From assembly GCA_039984715.1 (NCBI GenBank), contig JBDWUA010000018.1:62001-126000 (forward strand): a DNA stretch of 64,000 nt, read 5' to 3'. Below the pieces are notes generated by a model that did not search any database, had not been told where the DNA came from, and saw only the letters and a program-made list of their open reading frames with translations. Positions within the stretch are counted from its first letter, which is position 1. Every line of letters starts with the position of its first letter. Below, piece after piece: positions 50,188-58,226 of the stretch. This DNA comes from JABSSA01 sp039984715. Lineage in GTDB: Bacteria; Pseudomonadota; Alphaproteobacteria; Rhodobacterales; Rhodobacteraceae. Both the position numbers and the translations under genes were made by a program.

Positions 50188-50786
50188 TCGACGACCCGCA
50201 AAGTCAGATTGATGCGTCCAGCATTGGGCAAAAGACTTGATGATCCAAACCTGATCCGATCCACACCGTGATAGGCAAGGCGCGCAGCGTCACCCAAAAC
50301 GACGACATCGCCGGATTGCAACCAAACCGAATCCGTCTTGCCGCCCCGAGTTGTCGCCCCAACGCGAAACAGACCTTCGTCGCCCAGCGATATGGATAAC
50401 ACCGGCCAATCAAAACTGGCCTCATCCCGATCCTGATGCAGCCCCATGCGTGCGTCTTCCCCATAGTAATTTATCAGACAACAATCAGGTGCACGATCAA
50501 GCCCCGTGATATCGGTCCACGCGTCGCAAACGATGTCCGGTATTTCTGGCCAAGCCTGACCGCCCGGATGAGTATCGCTGTAGCGGTGCCCAGCCCGATC
50601 AGAAACCCAGCCATACCGTCCCGCCGATGTCATACGAACGGACATTGTTTTCCCTGACGGAGTTGTCGGGAAAAACATCGGCGCTTTAGTCGCCACTTTA
50701 CGAATCTCTTTTACTAGATCGGCCTGCTGATCCGCATTGAAATAGCCTTTAAAGATGCGAACAGCCCGCAATGTAAGAGGAGTCAC
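50184..50786 (-). CDS. alkB: DNA/RNA demethylase AlkB (Fe(II)/2-oxoglutarate dioxygenase)
   Basis: About 200 residues from GTG 50786, chosen for the GGGGA eight or so bases upstream and a length near that of known AlkB proteins; the frame is open to ATG 50828 and to 50903. It oxidatively removes methyl groups from 1-methyladenine and 3-methylcytosine. Iron ligands: His and Asp in LHQDRDEAS and the distal His in RLAYHGVDR. The 2-oxoglutarate arginines are in NLTLR. INYYGEDARMG matches the family's Asn-Tyr-Tyr loop. Its 3' end overlaps the SH3 gene by four bases, tail to tail. Confidence 0.93.
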   Translation of the reverse strand: MTPLTLRAVRIFKGYFNADQQADLVKEIRKVATKAPMFFPTTPSGKTMSVRMTSAGRYGWVSDRAGHRYSDTHPGGQAWPEIPDIVCDAWTDITGLDRAPDCCLINYYGEDARMGLHQDRDEASFDWPVLSISLGDEGLFRVGATTRGGKTDSVWLQSGDVVVLGDAARLAYHGVDRIRFGSSSLLPNAGRINLTLRVVD

Positions 50787-50851
50787 GGTGTTTTCCCCAG
50801 TATTCAATCCGAATAGTTTGCATTTCATACTGCAAAAGGCAGCTAGAGATG

Positions 50852-50880
50852 CTTGCAGGGCCGAACCCCCCTCCCTATAT
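50852..50880 (+). promoter_or_regulatory. Candidate heat-shock (RpoH) promoter of dnaK
   Basis: CTTGCAG (50852-50858), 14 bases, CCCTATAT (50873-50880), close to the sigma-32 pattern CTTGAAA-N13-15-CCCCATNT. It lies about 105 bases before the dnaK start, inside the N-terminal extension of the alkB frame, another reason to prefer the shorter alkB start. Confidence 0.6.
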
Positions 50881-50986
50881 ACACGCCGAAGCGTTAGAGG
50901 CATGCCTCTGATAAAGTTTCGTGGCTGCGATGCCGCAATGGGTCGTCGCCGCGTGTCATCGCCTTTCTAATAAGAGGGATCAAATT

Positions 50987-52900
50987 ATGGCCAAAGTCAT
51001 CGGTATCGACCTTGGAACTACGAATAGCTGCATTGCCATCATGGATGGCTCTCAACCCCGTGTGATCGAAAACTCTGAGGGTGCGCGTACAACGCCATCC
51101 ATCGTCGCGTTTACAGACGACGAACGCCTTGTTGGCCAACCGGCCAAGCGTCAGGCGGTCACGAACCCAGACAACACGGTCTTTGGCGTCAAACGCTTGA
51201 TCGGCCGTCGCGCTGACGATGCGCATCTGGCAAAAGATAAAAAGAACCTGCCTTATAATGTCGTAGACGGTGGCAACGGTGATGCGTGGGTCGAAGCCCG
51301 CGGTGAGAAATATTCGCCAAGCCAGATCTCTGCCTTCATTCTTGGCAAGATGAAAGAAACTGCTGAAAGCTATTTGGGTGAAGACGTCACTCAGGCGGTT
51401 ATCACGGTTCCTGCGTATTTTAACGACGCTCAGCGTCAAGCGACGAAAGACGCCGGTAAAATTGCCGGTCTTGAAGTCCTGCGCATCATCAACGAACCAA
51501 CTGCTGCGGCCTTGGCCTATGGCTTGGACAAAGAACAGACACAAACCATCGCTGTTTATGACCTTGGTGGCGGAACGTTCGACGTTACCATTCTGGAAAT
51601 TGATGACGGGCTGTTTGAAGTCAAATCAACCAACGGGGACACGTTCCTTGGTGGTGAAGACTTTGACATGCGCATCGTGAACTATCTTGCGGATCAGTTC
51701 AAAAAAGAAAACGGTGTCGACCTTACCAAAGACAAGATGGCCCTTCAGCGTCTGAAAGAAGCCGCTGAAAAAGCCAAGATCGAATTGTCGTCGGCTTCGC
51801 AGACTGAAATCAACCAGCCCTTTATTTCGATGGGTTCGGATGGTCAGCCATTGCACATGGTCATGAAACTGACGCGTGCAAAGCTTGAAAGCCTTGTCAG
51901 CGATCTGATCAAACGTTCGATGGATCCGTGCAAAGCGGCCCTGAAAGACGCTGGTTTGTCCGCAAATGACATTGACGAAGTCGTTCTTGTCGGCGGCATG
52001 ACGCGGATGCCGCGTGTTGTCGACGAAGTGACCAAGTTCTTTGGCAAAGAGCCACACAAAGGCGTTAACCCTGACGAAGTGGTTGCCATGGGCGCCGCTA
52101 TTCAGGCGGGTGTTCTGCAAGGCGACGTCAAAGACGTTGTTCTGCTGGATGTCACACCTTTGTCTCTTGGTATCGAAACGCTTGGCGGTGTCTTCACTCG
52201 CCTGATTGATCGGAACACGACGATCCCGACGAAAAAGTCGCAGATCTTCTCGACCGCCGAAGACAATCAGAACGCTGTGACGATCCGCGTGTTCCAAGGC
52301 GAACGCGAGATGGCGCAAGACAACAAGATACTGGGTGCGTTCAACCTTGAAAACATCCCTCCATCGCCGCGTGGTATGCCGCAGATCGAAGTGACGTTTG
52401 ACATCGACGCAAACGGCATCGTGTCGGTTGGCGCCAAAGACAAAGGCACCGGCAAAGAACAGCAGATCACGATTCAAGCGTCGGGCGGTTTGTCTGACGA
52501 TGACATCGAACAAATGGTCAAGGACGCGGAAGACAACGCCGAAGCGGATAAAGCCCGCAAAGAAGGTGTTGAATCCCGCAACCAAGCGGAAAGCCTGATC
52601 CATTCGACTGAAAAGTCGATGGAAGAGCATGCCGACAAGGTTGATCCTTCGACAATCGAAGTTATCGAGCTGGCCATCGCTGCGTTGAAGGATGACCTCG
52701 AAAAAGAGGACACGCCCGCTGAAAAGATCAAAGCTGGCATTCAAAACGTGACTGAATCGGCAATGAAACTTGGCGAAGCGATCTACAAATCAAGCCAGGA
52801 AGAGGCCGGTGAAGAACCGACTGCCGCTGACGCAGGTGCTGATTACGAAGACATCGTCGACGCCGAGTTTGAAGATTTGGACGACGACAAACGCGCGTGA
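50987..52900 (+). CDS. dnaK: Molecular chaperone DnaK (Hsp70)
   Basis: 637 residues from ATG 50987 with AAGAGGGA upstream; the frame is open to 50921. The ATPase domain (about 1-385) starts MAKVIGIDLGTTNSC and has DLGGGTFDVTILE and VLVGGMTRMPRV; the substrate-binding domain (about 390-510) and helical lid follow, ending in the acidic tail DAEFEDLDDDKRA. It refolds proteins with DnaJ and GrpE. A heat-shock-type promoter lies upstream and a strong hairpin separates it from dnaJ. Confidence 0.98.
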   Translation: MAKVIGIDLGTTNSCIAIMDGSQPRVIENSEGARTTPSIVAFTDDERLVGQPAKRQAVTNPDNTVFGVKRLIGRRADDAHLAKDKKNLPYNVVDGGNGDAWVEARGEKYSPSQISAFILGKMKETAESYLGEDVTQAVITVPAYFNDAQRQATKDAGKIAGLEVLRIINEPTAAALAYGLDKEQTQTIAVYDLGGGTFDVTILEIDDGLFEVKSTNGDTFLGGEDFDMRIVNYLADQFKKENGVDLTKDKMALQRLKEAAEKAKIELSSASQTEINQPFISMGSDGQPLHMVMKLTRAKLESLVSDLIKRSMDPCKAALKDAGLSANDIDEVVLVGGMTRMPRVVDEVTKFFGKEPHKGVNPDEVVAMGAAIQAGVLQGDVKDVVLLDVTPLSLGIETLGGVFTRLIDRNTTIPTKKSQIFSTAEDNQNAVTIRVFQGEREMAQDNKILGAFNLENIPPSPRGMPQIEVTFDIDANGIVSVGAKDKGTGKEQQITIQASGGLSDDDIEQMVKDAEDNAEADKARKEGVESRNQAESLIHSTEKSMEEHADKVDPSTIEVIELAIAALKDDLEKEDTPAEKIKAGIQNVTESAMKLGEAIYKSSQEEAGEEPTAADAGADYEDIVDAEFEDLDDDKRA

Positions 52901-52924
52901 TTTGCGCAATTGGAAACCAATCAT

Positions 52925-52952
52925 CGGGCCGATCCATGTTTGGGTCGGCCCG
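52925..52952 (+). repeat. Intercistronic hairpin between dnaK and dnaJ
   Basis: CGGGCCGA (52925-52932) with its complement at 52945-52952 and a 12-base loop. No T run follows, so it more likely stabilises or partitions the mRNA than ends it. Confidence 0.7.
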
Positions 52953-52979
52953 TGACGTTTCTGTCAGGAGGGGCTGAAA

Positions 52980-54140
52980 ATGTCCAAACGCGATTATTAT
53001 GAATTGCTTGGGGTCGCACGTGGCGCGTCTGGTGACGAAATCAAAAAAGGATTTCGCAGCAAGGCCAAACAATTGCACCCGGATCGGAACACAGACAATC
53101 CAGATTCAGAAGCATTATTCAAAGAAGTAAACGAAGCTTACGACGTTCTGAAAGATGCCGACAAAAAAGCGGCCTATGACCGGTTTGGTCATGCCGCATT
53201 TGATGGCAGCATGGGCGGCGGCGGTGGTCGACCCGGTGGTGGATACGGTGGATCTCAGGATTTCGGTTCTGCCTTTTCCGACGTGTTCGACGATCTGTTC
53301 GGCGATTTCATGGGCGGTGGCGGCGGTGGCCGTGGCGGTGGTCGACAACGTGCGGCCCGTGGTTCGGATTTACGGTATAACCTGCGCATTTCATTGGACG
53401 AAGCGTTCAATGGTTTGCAGAAAACCATCAATATCCCCGGATCATCCGCATGTGACACATGCTCTGGTACGGGTGCTGCTGGTGGGGCTGAACCGACAAC
53501 TTGTCCGACATGCTCAGGCATGGGAAAAGTACGCGCCCAACAAGGGTTTTTCACTGTTGAACGCACATGCCCAACATGTTCCGGCATGGGCCAAACGATC
53601 AAAAACCCGTGCGAATCTTGCGGTGGTGCGGGTCGGATCGAAAAAGAACGCGCGCTTTCTGTGAACATTCCGGCAGGCGTGGAAACTGGTACGCGTATCC
53701 GTCTTTCCGGTGAAGGCGAAGCGGGCATGCGTGGCGGGCCATCCGGTGATCTTTACATCTTTATCGAGGTGTCAGACCACAAGCTGTTTGAGCGGGACGG
53801 GATGAACTTGTTCTGTCGTGTCCCTGTATCGATGGGAACGGCTGCTTTGGGCGGTTCAATCGAGGTTCCGACGATTGATGGCGGACGCACGCGGGTTCAA
53901 ATTCCATCCGGGTCGCAATCGGGTCGCCAGATGCGCCTGCGCAACAAGGGCATGCCAGCCCTGCGCGGGGGACCTGCTGGTGATATGTTCATCGAAATGG
54001 CCGTGGAAACTCCGGTCAATCTAACAAGTCGGCAAAAAGAGCTTTTGCGGGAATTCGAAGCGTTGAGCGAAGAAAACAATCCCGAAAGTTCCAGCTTCTT
54101 TTCGAGTGTGAAGAGTTTCTGGGACAGCATGAAAAGCTAA
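52980..54140 (+). CDS. dnaJ: Co-chaperone DnaJ (Hsp40)
   Basis: 386 residues: J domain (about 1-70) with the HPD tripeptide in QLHPDRNTD, a glycine-rich linker (about 77-120, GGGGRPGGGYGG), four zinc-binding repeats CDTCSGTGA, CPTCSGMGK, CPTCSGMGQ and CESCGGAGR, and the C-terminal client-binding region. AGGAGG lies just before the ATG. It stimulates the DnaK ATPase and delivers substrates. It is cotranscribed with dnaK from the heat-shock-type promoter, and a terminator hairpin follows its stop. Confidence 0.98.
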   Translation: MSKRDYYELLGVARGASGDEIKKGFRSKAKQLHPDRNTDNPDSEALFKEVNEAYDVLKDADKKAAYDRFGHAAFDGSMGGGGGRPGGGYGGSQDFGSAFSDVFDDLFGDFMGGGGGGRGGGRQRAARGSDLRYNLRISLDEAFNGLQKTINIPGSSACDTCSGTGAAGGAEPTTCPTCSGMGKVRAQQGFFTVERTCPTCSGMGQTIKNPCESCGGAGRIEKERALSVNIPAGVETGTRIRLSGEGEAGMRGGPSGDLYIFIEVSDHKLFERDGMNLFCRVPVSMGTAALGGSIEVPTIDGGRTRVQIPSGSQSGRQMRLRNKGMPALRGGPAGDMFIEMAVETPVNLTSRQKELLREFEALSEENNPESSSFFSSVKSFWDSMKS

Positions 54141-54151
54141 GCAACAAATCA

Positions 54152-54175
54152 CAAAGGGCCTTTGCAGGCCCTTTG
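54152..54175 (+). terminator. Terminator hairpin after dnaJ
   Basis: A 9-bp perfect stem CAAAGGGCC (54152-54160) / GGCCCTTTG (54167-54175), loop of six. Only TT follows, so the T tract is short; still the best end for the dnaKJ transcript. Confidence 0.65.
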
Positions 54176-54211
54176 TTCCACCATTCACTTTCGATATTTC
54201 AGGTGTACGAA

Positions 54212-54733
54212 ATGCTGAAAACTGGGACTCGTATCAATTTACGACGGCTAGCGTCGCAAGATTTGGATGTGTTTCATGCATATCGCTCGGATGCCAAGGT
54301 CGCGCAGTTTCAGGACTGGTCACAGATGTCGCGCCCCGAAGCCTTGCAGTTTCTGCAATCGATGGCCAGTGATCCGTTGTTCCAAAAAGGCCATTGGAGC
54401 CAGATAGCGATCGCGGATGCGGACGACGATCGTCTGCTTGGTGATTTAGGAATTCACATATCCCAGAGCGGAGTTGAGGCAGAATTGGGTATATCCCTGT
54501 CTGGTGCCGCACAAGGGCGTGGATTGGGCGAAGAGGCATGCAGACTGGCCTTTGATCTGATCTGGGACACCACTTCTGCCCAAGCGATCCGGATCTGGAC
54601 CCTAAAGGCAAACGTTGCAGCCCAAGCGTTATGTTCCCGTCTTCCACTGGAAGCCCTTGGGCCTGAAACAACGACGGGCGAAGACGGTAAGATCGTCGAA
54701 GAATTCGCATATCGTATTCGACGCCCAGAATGA
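54212..54733 (+). CDS. GNAT family N-acetyltransferase (RimJ/RimL type)
   Basis: 173 residues from ATG 54212; a TTG in frame at 54173 lies inside the dnaJ terminator and is rejected. The opening TRINLRRLASQDLDVFHAYRSDAKVAQF and the motif ELGISLSGAAQGRGLGEEACRLAFDLIW are those of ribosomal-protein-alanine/RimJ-like acetyltransferases, with the acetyl-CoA loop as AQGRGLGEE. Substrate unknown. It sits alone between dnaJ and radC on the same strand. Confidence 0.85.
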   Translation: MLKTGTRINLRRLASQDLDVFHAYRSDAKVAQFQDWSQMSRPEALQFLQSMASDPLFQKGHWSQIAIADADDDRLLGDLGIHISQSGVEAELGISLSGAAQGRGLGEEACRLAFDLIWDTTSAQAIRIWTLKANVAAQALCSRLPLEALGPETTTGEDGKIVEEFAYRIRRPE

Positions 54734-54778
54734 TGACCGGTTAACCTGACACTAACCACGCTCGATGAGACTGGCGTT

Positions 54779-55540
54779 ATGTCCAGTCCTGATCCTGCCT
54801 TTCGCGAATCCATGTTGCCATTCCTTATGGACGAAGCCGAACCCGTTACGTTACCCACGGGAAAGCCTCCGTCCTATATTTCTGATCATCGTAAACGGCT
54901 TCGTGCGCGTTTTATGGATGGTGGCCCAAAGGCTTTGCCCGACTATGAATTGCTGGAATTGGTTCTGTTCCGGGCCATTCCACGCCAAGATGTCAAACCT
55001 TTGGCGCATGAGTTGCTGCACAGCTTTGGTGACTTTAACCGAGTGGTCAGCGCCACACCGGAAAGTCTTCGGCGATTGAAAGGTGTCGGCGACGCAGTGA
55101 TTTGTGAGCTCAAGATCATAGAAGCCGCAGCTCAAAGTTTGGCGCGTTCCAAAGTAATGAACAGACACGCCATTTCCAGTTGGGACGCGCTTCTAGATTA
55201 CTGTCATACGACTATGGCGCATCGGGAAACCGAACAATTTCGGGTGCTTTTTCTGGACAGAAAGAACGTGCTCATTGCAGACGAAGAACAAGCGAAAGGC
55301 ACCATAGACCACGTGCCGGTTTACCCACGCGAGGTCGCCAAACGCGCGTTGGAATTGAATGCAAGCGCGTTGATTTTGGTGCACAATCACCCATCTGGCG
55401 ACCCGACACCCAGCCAGTCCGATATTGATATGACCGCGCAAATCAACGCTGCGTGCAATGCGCTTGGCCTGAATTTACACGACCATATAATCGTTGGGAA
55501 ATCTCAAGAATTAAGCTTTAAATCAGAAGGTTACCTTTGA
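54779..55540 (+). CDS. radC: RadC family JAMM/MPN-domain protein
   Basis: 253 residues: an N-terminal helix-hairpin-helix region (about 38-105; DYELLELVLFRAIPRQDVKPLAHELL and LRRLKGVGDAVICELK) and a C-terminal JAMM metalloprotease-like domain (about 132-253) with zinc ligands in HNHPSGDPTPSQSD. The name RadC is historical; a direct role in repair is doubtful and the true activity is unknown. Its stop is 15 bases from the end of the convergent gene at 55556. Confidence 0.93.
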   Translation: MSSPDPAFRESMLPFLMDEAEPVTLPTGKPPSYISDHRKRLRARFMDGGPKALPDYELLELVLFRAIPRQDVKPLAHELLHSFGDFNRVVSATPESLRRLKGVGDAVICELKIIEAAAQSLARSKVMNRHAISSWDALLDYCHTTMAHRETEQFRVLFLDRKNVLIADEEQAKGTIDHVPVYPREVAKRALELNASALILVHNHPSGDPTPSQSDIDMTAQINAACNALGLNLHDHIIVGKSQELSFKSEGYL

Positions 55541-55555
55541 CCCCCTCATCACGGA

Positions 55556-57118
55556 TCAGCGCACCCATACCTCGACCCGTCTGTTGACACGGCGGCCCCA
55601 TGCGCTGTCATCACATGCCATTGGCAATGCTTCCCCAAAGGCATCTGTCGCCATTTCAACGCGTTCGAAATTCGCAGTCTCTGCCGCGGTTTCCACAGCT
55701 TGTTTCACAGCCGCCGCCCGCCTAAGCGCAATAGCACGGTTCGGATCGGCAGGTCCGTCGCCATCACTGAACCCAACGAATGTCATTTCCCGACCGTCAT
55801 AGGTTCCTGCCTCAAGGGCTTGCGCCAATTGTTGAACGTTTGATCGTGACTGGGCGTCCAGCCGAATGGATCCGGCTTCAAAACGGAACGACAGCGTCAG
55901 CCGTGCCCGTTCGGTCAATGCATCAATCATGCGCTGTAATTCGTTTAGCGGTATCTCGGTTCCGGCCGAGGAAATTGCATTGGCAAACCGATTGCCTTGT
56001 TCTTCGATCTCAATTTCTTCAGGTGACTGATCTACAAAACCAGCACGGCGAATCACGATTTGAGCTGATGGGCCGCGCGTGAATGCCAAAAATTGACGGG
56101 CCACTTTTGGCAATCGCCGGGCCGGAAGATACAGAAACATCGGGGCCGTCAGCGGGTAATCTTCTGTTTTTATTGTACGCCGCGATGCATTCAACGCGAA
56201 CCCACACGACCCCTTCAAGGTCAGAACCTGAGCGTTGCCAATGTCCGAATGACTGGCAATACCGATGGCAAATGGATCACGTACCACGGCCTCGAGCAAC
56301 GATTCGGGCCGATTGTGGCGAATAGCTTCAGGCAAAAGAGTGGCATTTGTCGATGCCAATACTTGATCTTCCACCGCTTGCCCCAGACCTGTCGCATTGC
56401 TTGGAACATGAACGGCAATCGGTGCGTCTGGTCCACCCAATTCTGACCAACGGGTAAACCGGCCTGACATGACATTGGCCAATGTCAGCGAAGAAATATG
56501 GCGCAGTGGGCCATTTGGGGCGACGATTGGAACCATCGCATCTAACGCCAGAACACGGCTGCGGTGTGGGCCCGTCAGGTCGCCAATCCCGGCATCTTTC
56601 GCCCGTTGCAGTTCTTCTGGACGAATTTCACGCAAGGCCATAACCACATCAGCTTCATTCGTTAGAAGATCTGCGAACCCTTCTTCGGTCGTATGAACAC
56701 GCATGTTAAACTGCGCGCGCAGTTTGCCGCTGGCGTCATCCCTCAACGCAAATGTTGTCACATCGCCAACAGTGCCAGTGGTTTCGACTGAATACCCTTC
56801 ACGCTGTGCGAAACCCTTAATCAATGCAGGAATAAGAACCCGGCCCATTGTCGCAGATCCGCTGAATGTGACTTCCGCCACAAAATCCTGAAGGTTTGGA
56901 CAGCCCGGACCTTCGCAACGCACACCGGACCCATCGACGGTTAATTCACCATAGATCGAATCAAGGCGATAGAATTCACCATCAAAGCCCAGAAGGGTTC
57001 CGCTGACTTCAACCGCGCCGTCTGGCGAGATCAGCGTAATGTCCTGTGCGTGCGCAACAGGCATGTAAGAAAATATGAAAAGTGCGGTGAACAGCACCAC
57101 ACGCCAAACTGTCTGCAT
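55556..57118 (-). CDS. PstS-like binding domain fused to OmpA domain, exported
   Basis: 520 residues. Signal peptide MQTVWRVVLFTALFIFSYMPVAHA, then a short N-terminal region with the cysteine pair RCEGPGCPN, a phosphate-binding-protein-like (PstS_2) domain (about 85-345; VTFSGSATMGRVLIPALIKGFAQREGYSVE and SLTLANVMSGRFTRWSELGG), and a C-terminal OmpA-type peptidoglycan-binding domain (about 405-520; ALEAGTYDGREMTFVGFSDGDGPADPNRAIALRRAAAVK). The OmpA part should hold it at the cell wall, so it is a scaffolded sensor or binding protein rather than a transporter subunit. It lies 18 bases from the next gene on the same strand. Not part of a pst operon here. Confidence 0.85.
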   Translation of the reverse strand: MQTVWRVVLFTALFIFSYMPVAHAQDITLISPDGAVEVSGTLLGFDGEFYRLDSIYGELTVDGSGVRCEGPGCPNLQDFVAEVTFSGSATMGRVLIPALIKGFAQREGYSVETTGTVGDVTTFALRDDASGKLRAQFNMRVHTTEEGFADLLTNEADVVMALREIRPEELQRAKDAGIGDLTGPHRSRVLALDAMVPIVAPNGPLRHISSLTLANVMSGRFTRWSELGGPDAPIAVHVPSNATGLGQAVEDQVLASTNATLLPEAIRHNRPESLLEAVVRDPFAIGIASHSDIGNAQVLTLKGSCGFALNASRRTIKTEDYPLTAPMFLYLPARRLPKVARQFLAFTRGPSAQIVIRRAGFVDQSPEEIEIEEQGNRFANAISSAGTEIPLNELQRMIDALTERARLTLSFRFEAGSIRLDAQSRSNVQQLAQALEAGTYDGREMTFVGFSDGDGPADPNRAIALRRAAAVKQAVETAAETANFERVEMATDAFGEALPMACDDSAWGRRVNRRVEVWVR

Positions 57119-57136
57119 TTGACCCGAACATCGTTG

Positions 57137-58123
57137 CTACTTTGCAGCGACTTTCAGGTCTGAGACAAGATTGTTCAACACCATATAACTACCGACGGTG
57201 TCGCATGGTGGTACAGAAAGGGTTAAATCTTGTGTACGAAGGGCCCCTTCTGCGTGTTCCAGAGATTGCGCCGCGATATTGCGACCACAATTTTCCAGAG
57301 AAACTTGCGCTTCGACCGTGATGTTGATCAGGCCAACATGCTGTGAAGATTCGACAGGGTAACTGTACACCTCAGCATAGTAACCTTCGCTGCCGTCATT
57401 CAGACCTAGGCGTTGGACATATCCATTTTCGCCAGCAACCAAGCCGCTTAGGCTTTGTTCAGCGCCAGACCAGACATGTCCATTTTCGCCGTATGTTGCA
57501 CCAAATTCCCGTGCATGCAGTTCAAATCCGGTCTGACCACGCCACTGCAGCACCGTACGATCAAATTTATCGATGTCAGCCACCTGTGATGTCGCAATTG
57601 CGCCAACACCTTGCTGAAAGGACACGATGAAAACAGCATCACCCGTCAATGCAGGAACAAAAAGTTTGGCTTGGCCATCGTCGTCAGTCGCACCAGTGAA
57701 CATCATGCCCTGATGATGAACAGTAAATCGAGCGTTGGGACGGCACGGCGCATCGACTTTCAATGACACAATTGCGGCCAATTGCGCCTCTGCTAATCCA
57801 GTTATCAAACATGATTGAACAGCATTGGTTGTGCCTTCGACTTCAGAATCATCTGCAACAGCAGCCAATTCAAAATTTGATGTTTTGCCAGGCAGCACGT
57901 TGGTCGTCGACACCGAAGCTGACGTCAATTCAATCGAATCCACGCGCAGGATAGACGATTCCCGCAAAGGAACAATTTCTTCTTCCTGGCTCAATTGCGG
58001 CGGAGTGGGTTCTTCCACTCCGTATCGTTTTTTAGCAGTTTCTGTGCTTTGCATCACAAAGCCAATTCCTACCGCTAATGCAATCGTACCGACGGCTGTA
58101 CAAGCCTCTTTACTCACTGACAT
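57137..58123 (-). CDS. Membrane-anchored exported protein next to secA (annotated 'translocase' in relatives)
   Basis: 328 residues from ATG 58123, eight bases after GGAGG; a GTG at 58138 is in frame. One N-terminal hydrophobic helix (about 9-26, CTAVGTIALAVGIGFVM) is followed by a long non-cytoplasmic region with several short beta-strand runs and five cysteines (CLITG, APCRP, ENCGR, PPCDT; one more in the N-terminal helix). It could be disulfide-bonded in the periplasm. In Rhodobacterales similar proteins beside secA carry the name 'translocase', which looks like a name borrowed from the neighbour, with no evidence for that activity here. I do not recognise a domain. Confidence 0.75.
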   Translation of the reverse strand: MSVSKEACTAVGTIALAVGIGFVMQSTETAKKRYGVEEPTPPQLSQEEEIVPLRESSILRVDSIELTSASVSTTNVLPGKTSNFELAAVADDSEVEGTTNAVQSCLITGLAEAQLAAIVSLKVDAPCRPNARFTVHHQGMMFTGATDDDGQAKLFVPALTGDAVFIVSFQQGVGAIATSQVADIDKFDRTVLQWRGQTGFELHAREFGATYGENGHVWSGAEQSLSGLVAGENGYVQRLGLNDGSEGYYAEVYSYPVESSQHVGLINITVEAQVSLENCGRNIAAQSLEHAEGALRTQDLTLSVPPCDTVGSYMVLNNLVSDLKVAAK

Positions 58124-58226
58124 ATCCCATCCCTCCACATACGTGGTTAATGCAAATCTGTCAGGTAAAACGGGCCGAGTTATGACCTGCTTTGGGAGTC
58201 ATTGAGGCACAAAAGTGACCCAAATT

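Noticed and set aside
51626..52744. 372-codon minus-strand open frame inside dnaK
   Set aside because: Fully antisense to dnaK, no ribosome binding site or recognisable domain; a codon-bias shadow.
54173..54211. TTG start giving a longer GNAT protein
   Set aside because: It lies at the end of the dnaJ terminator stem and would need translation from a terminated region.
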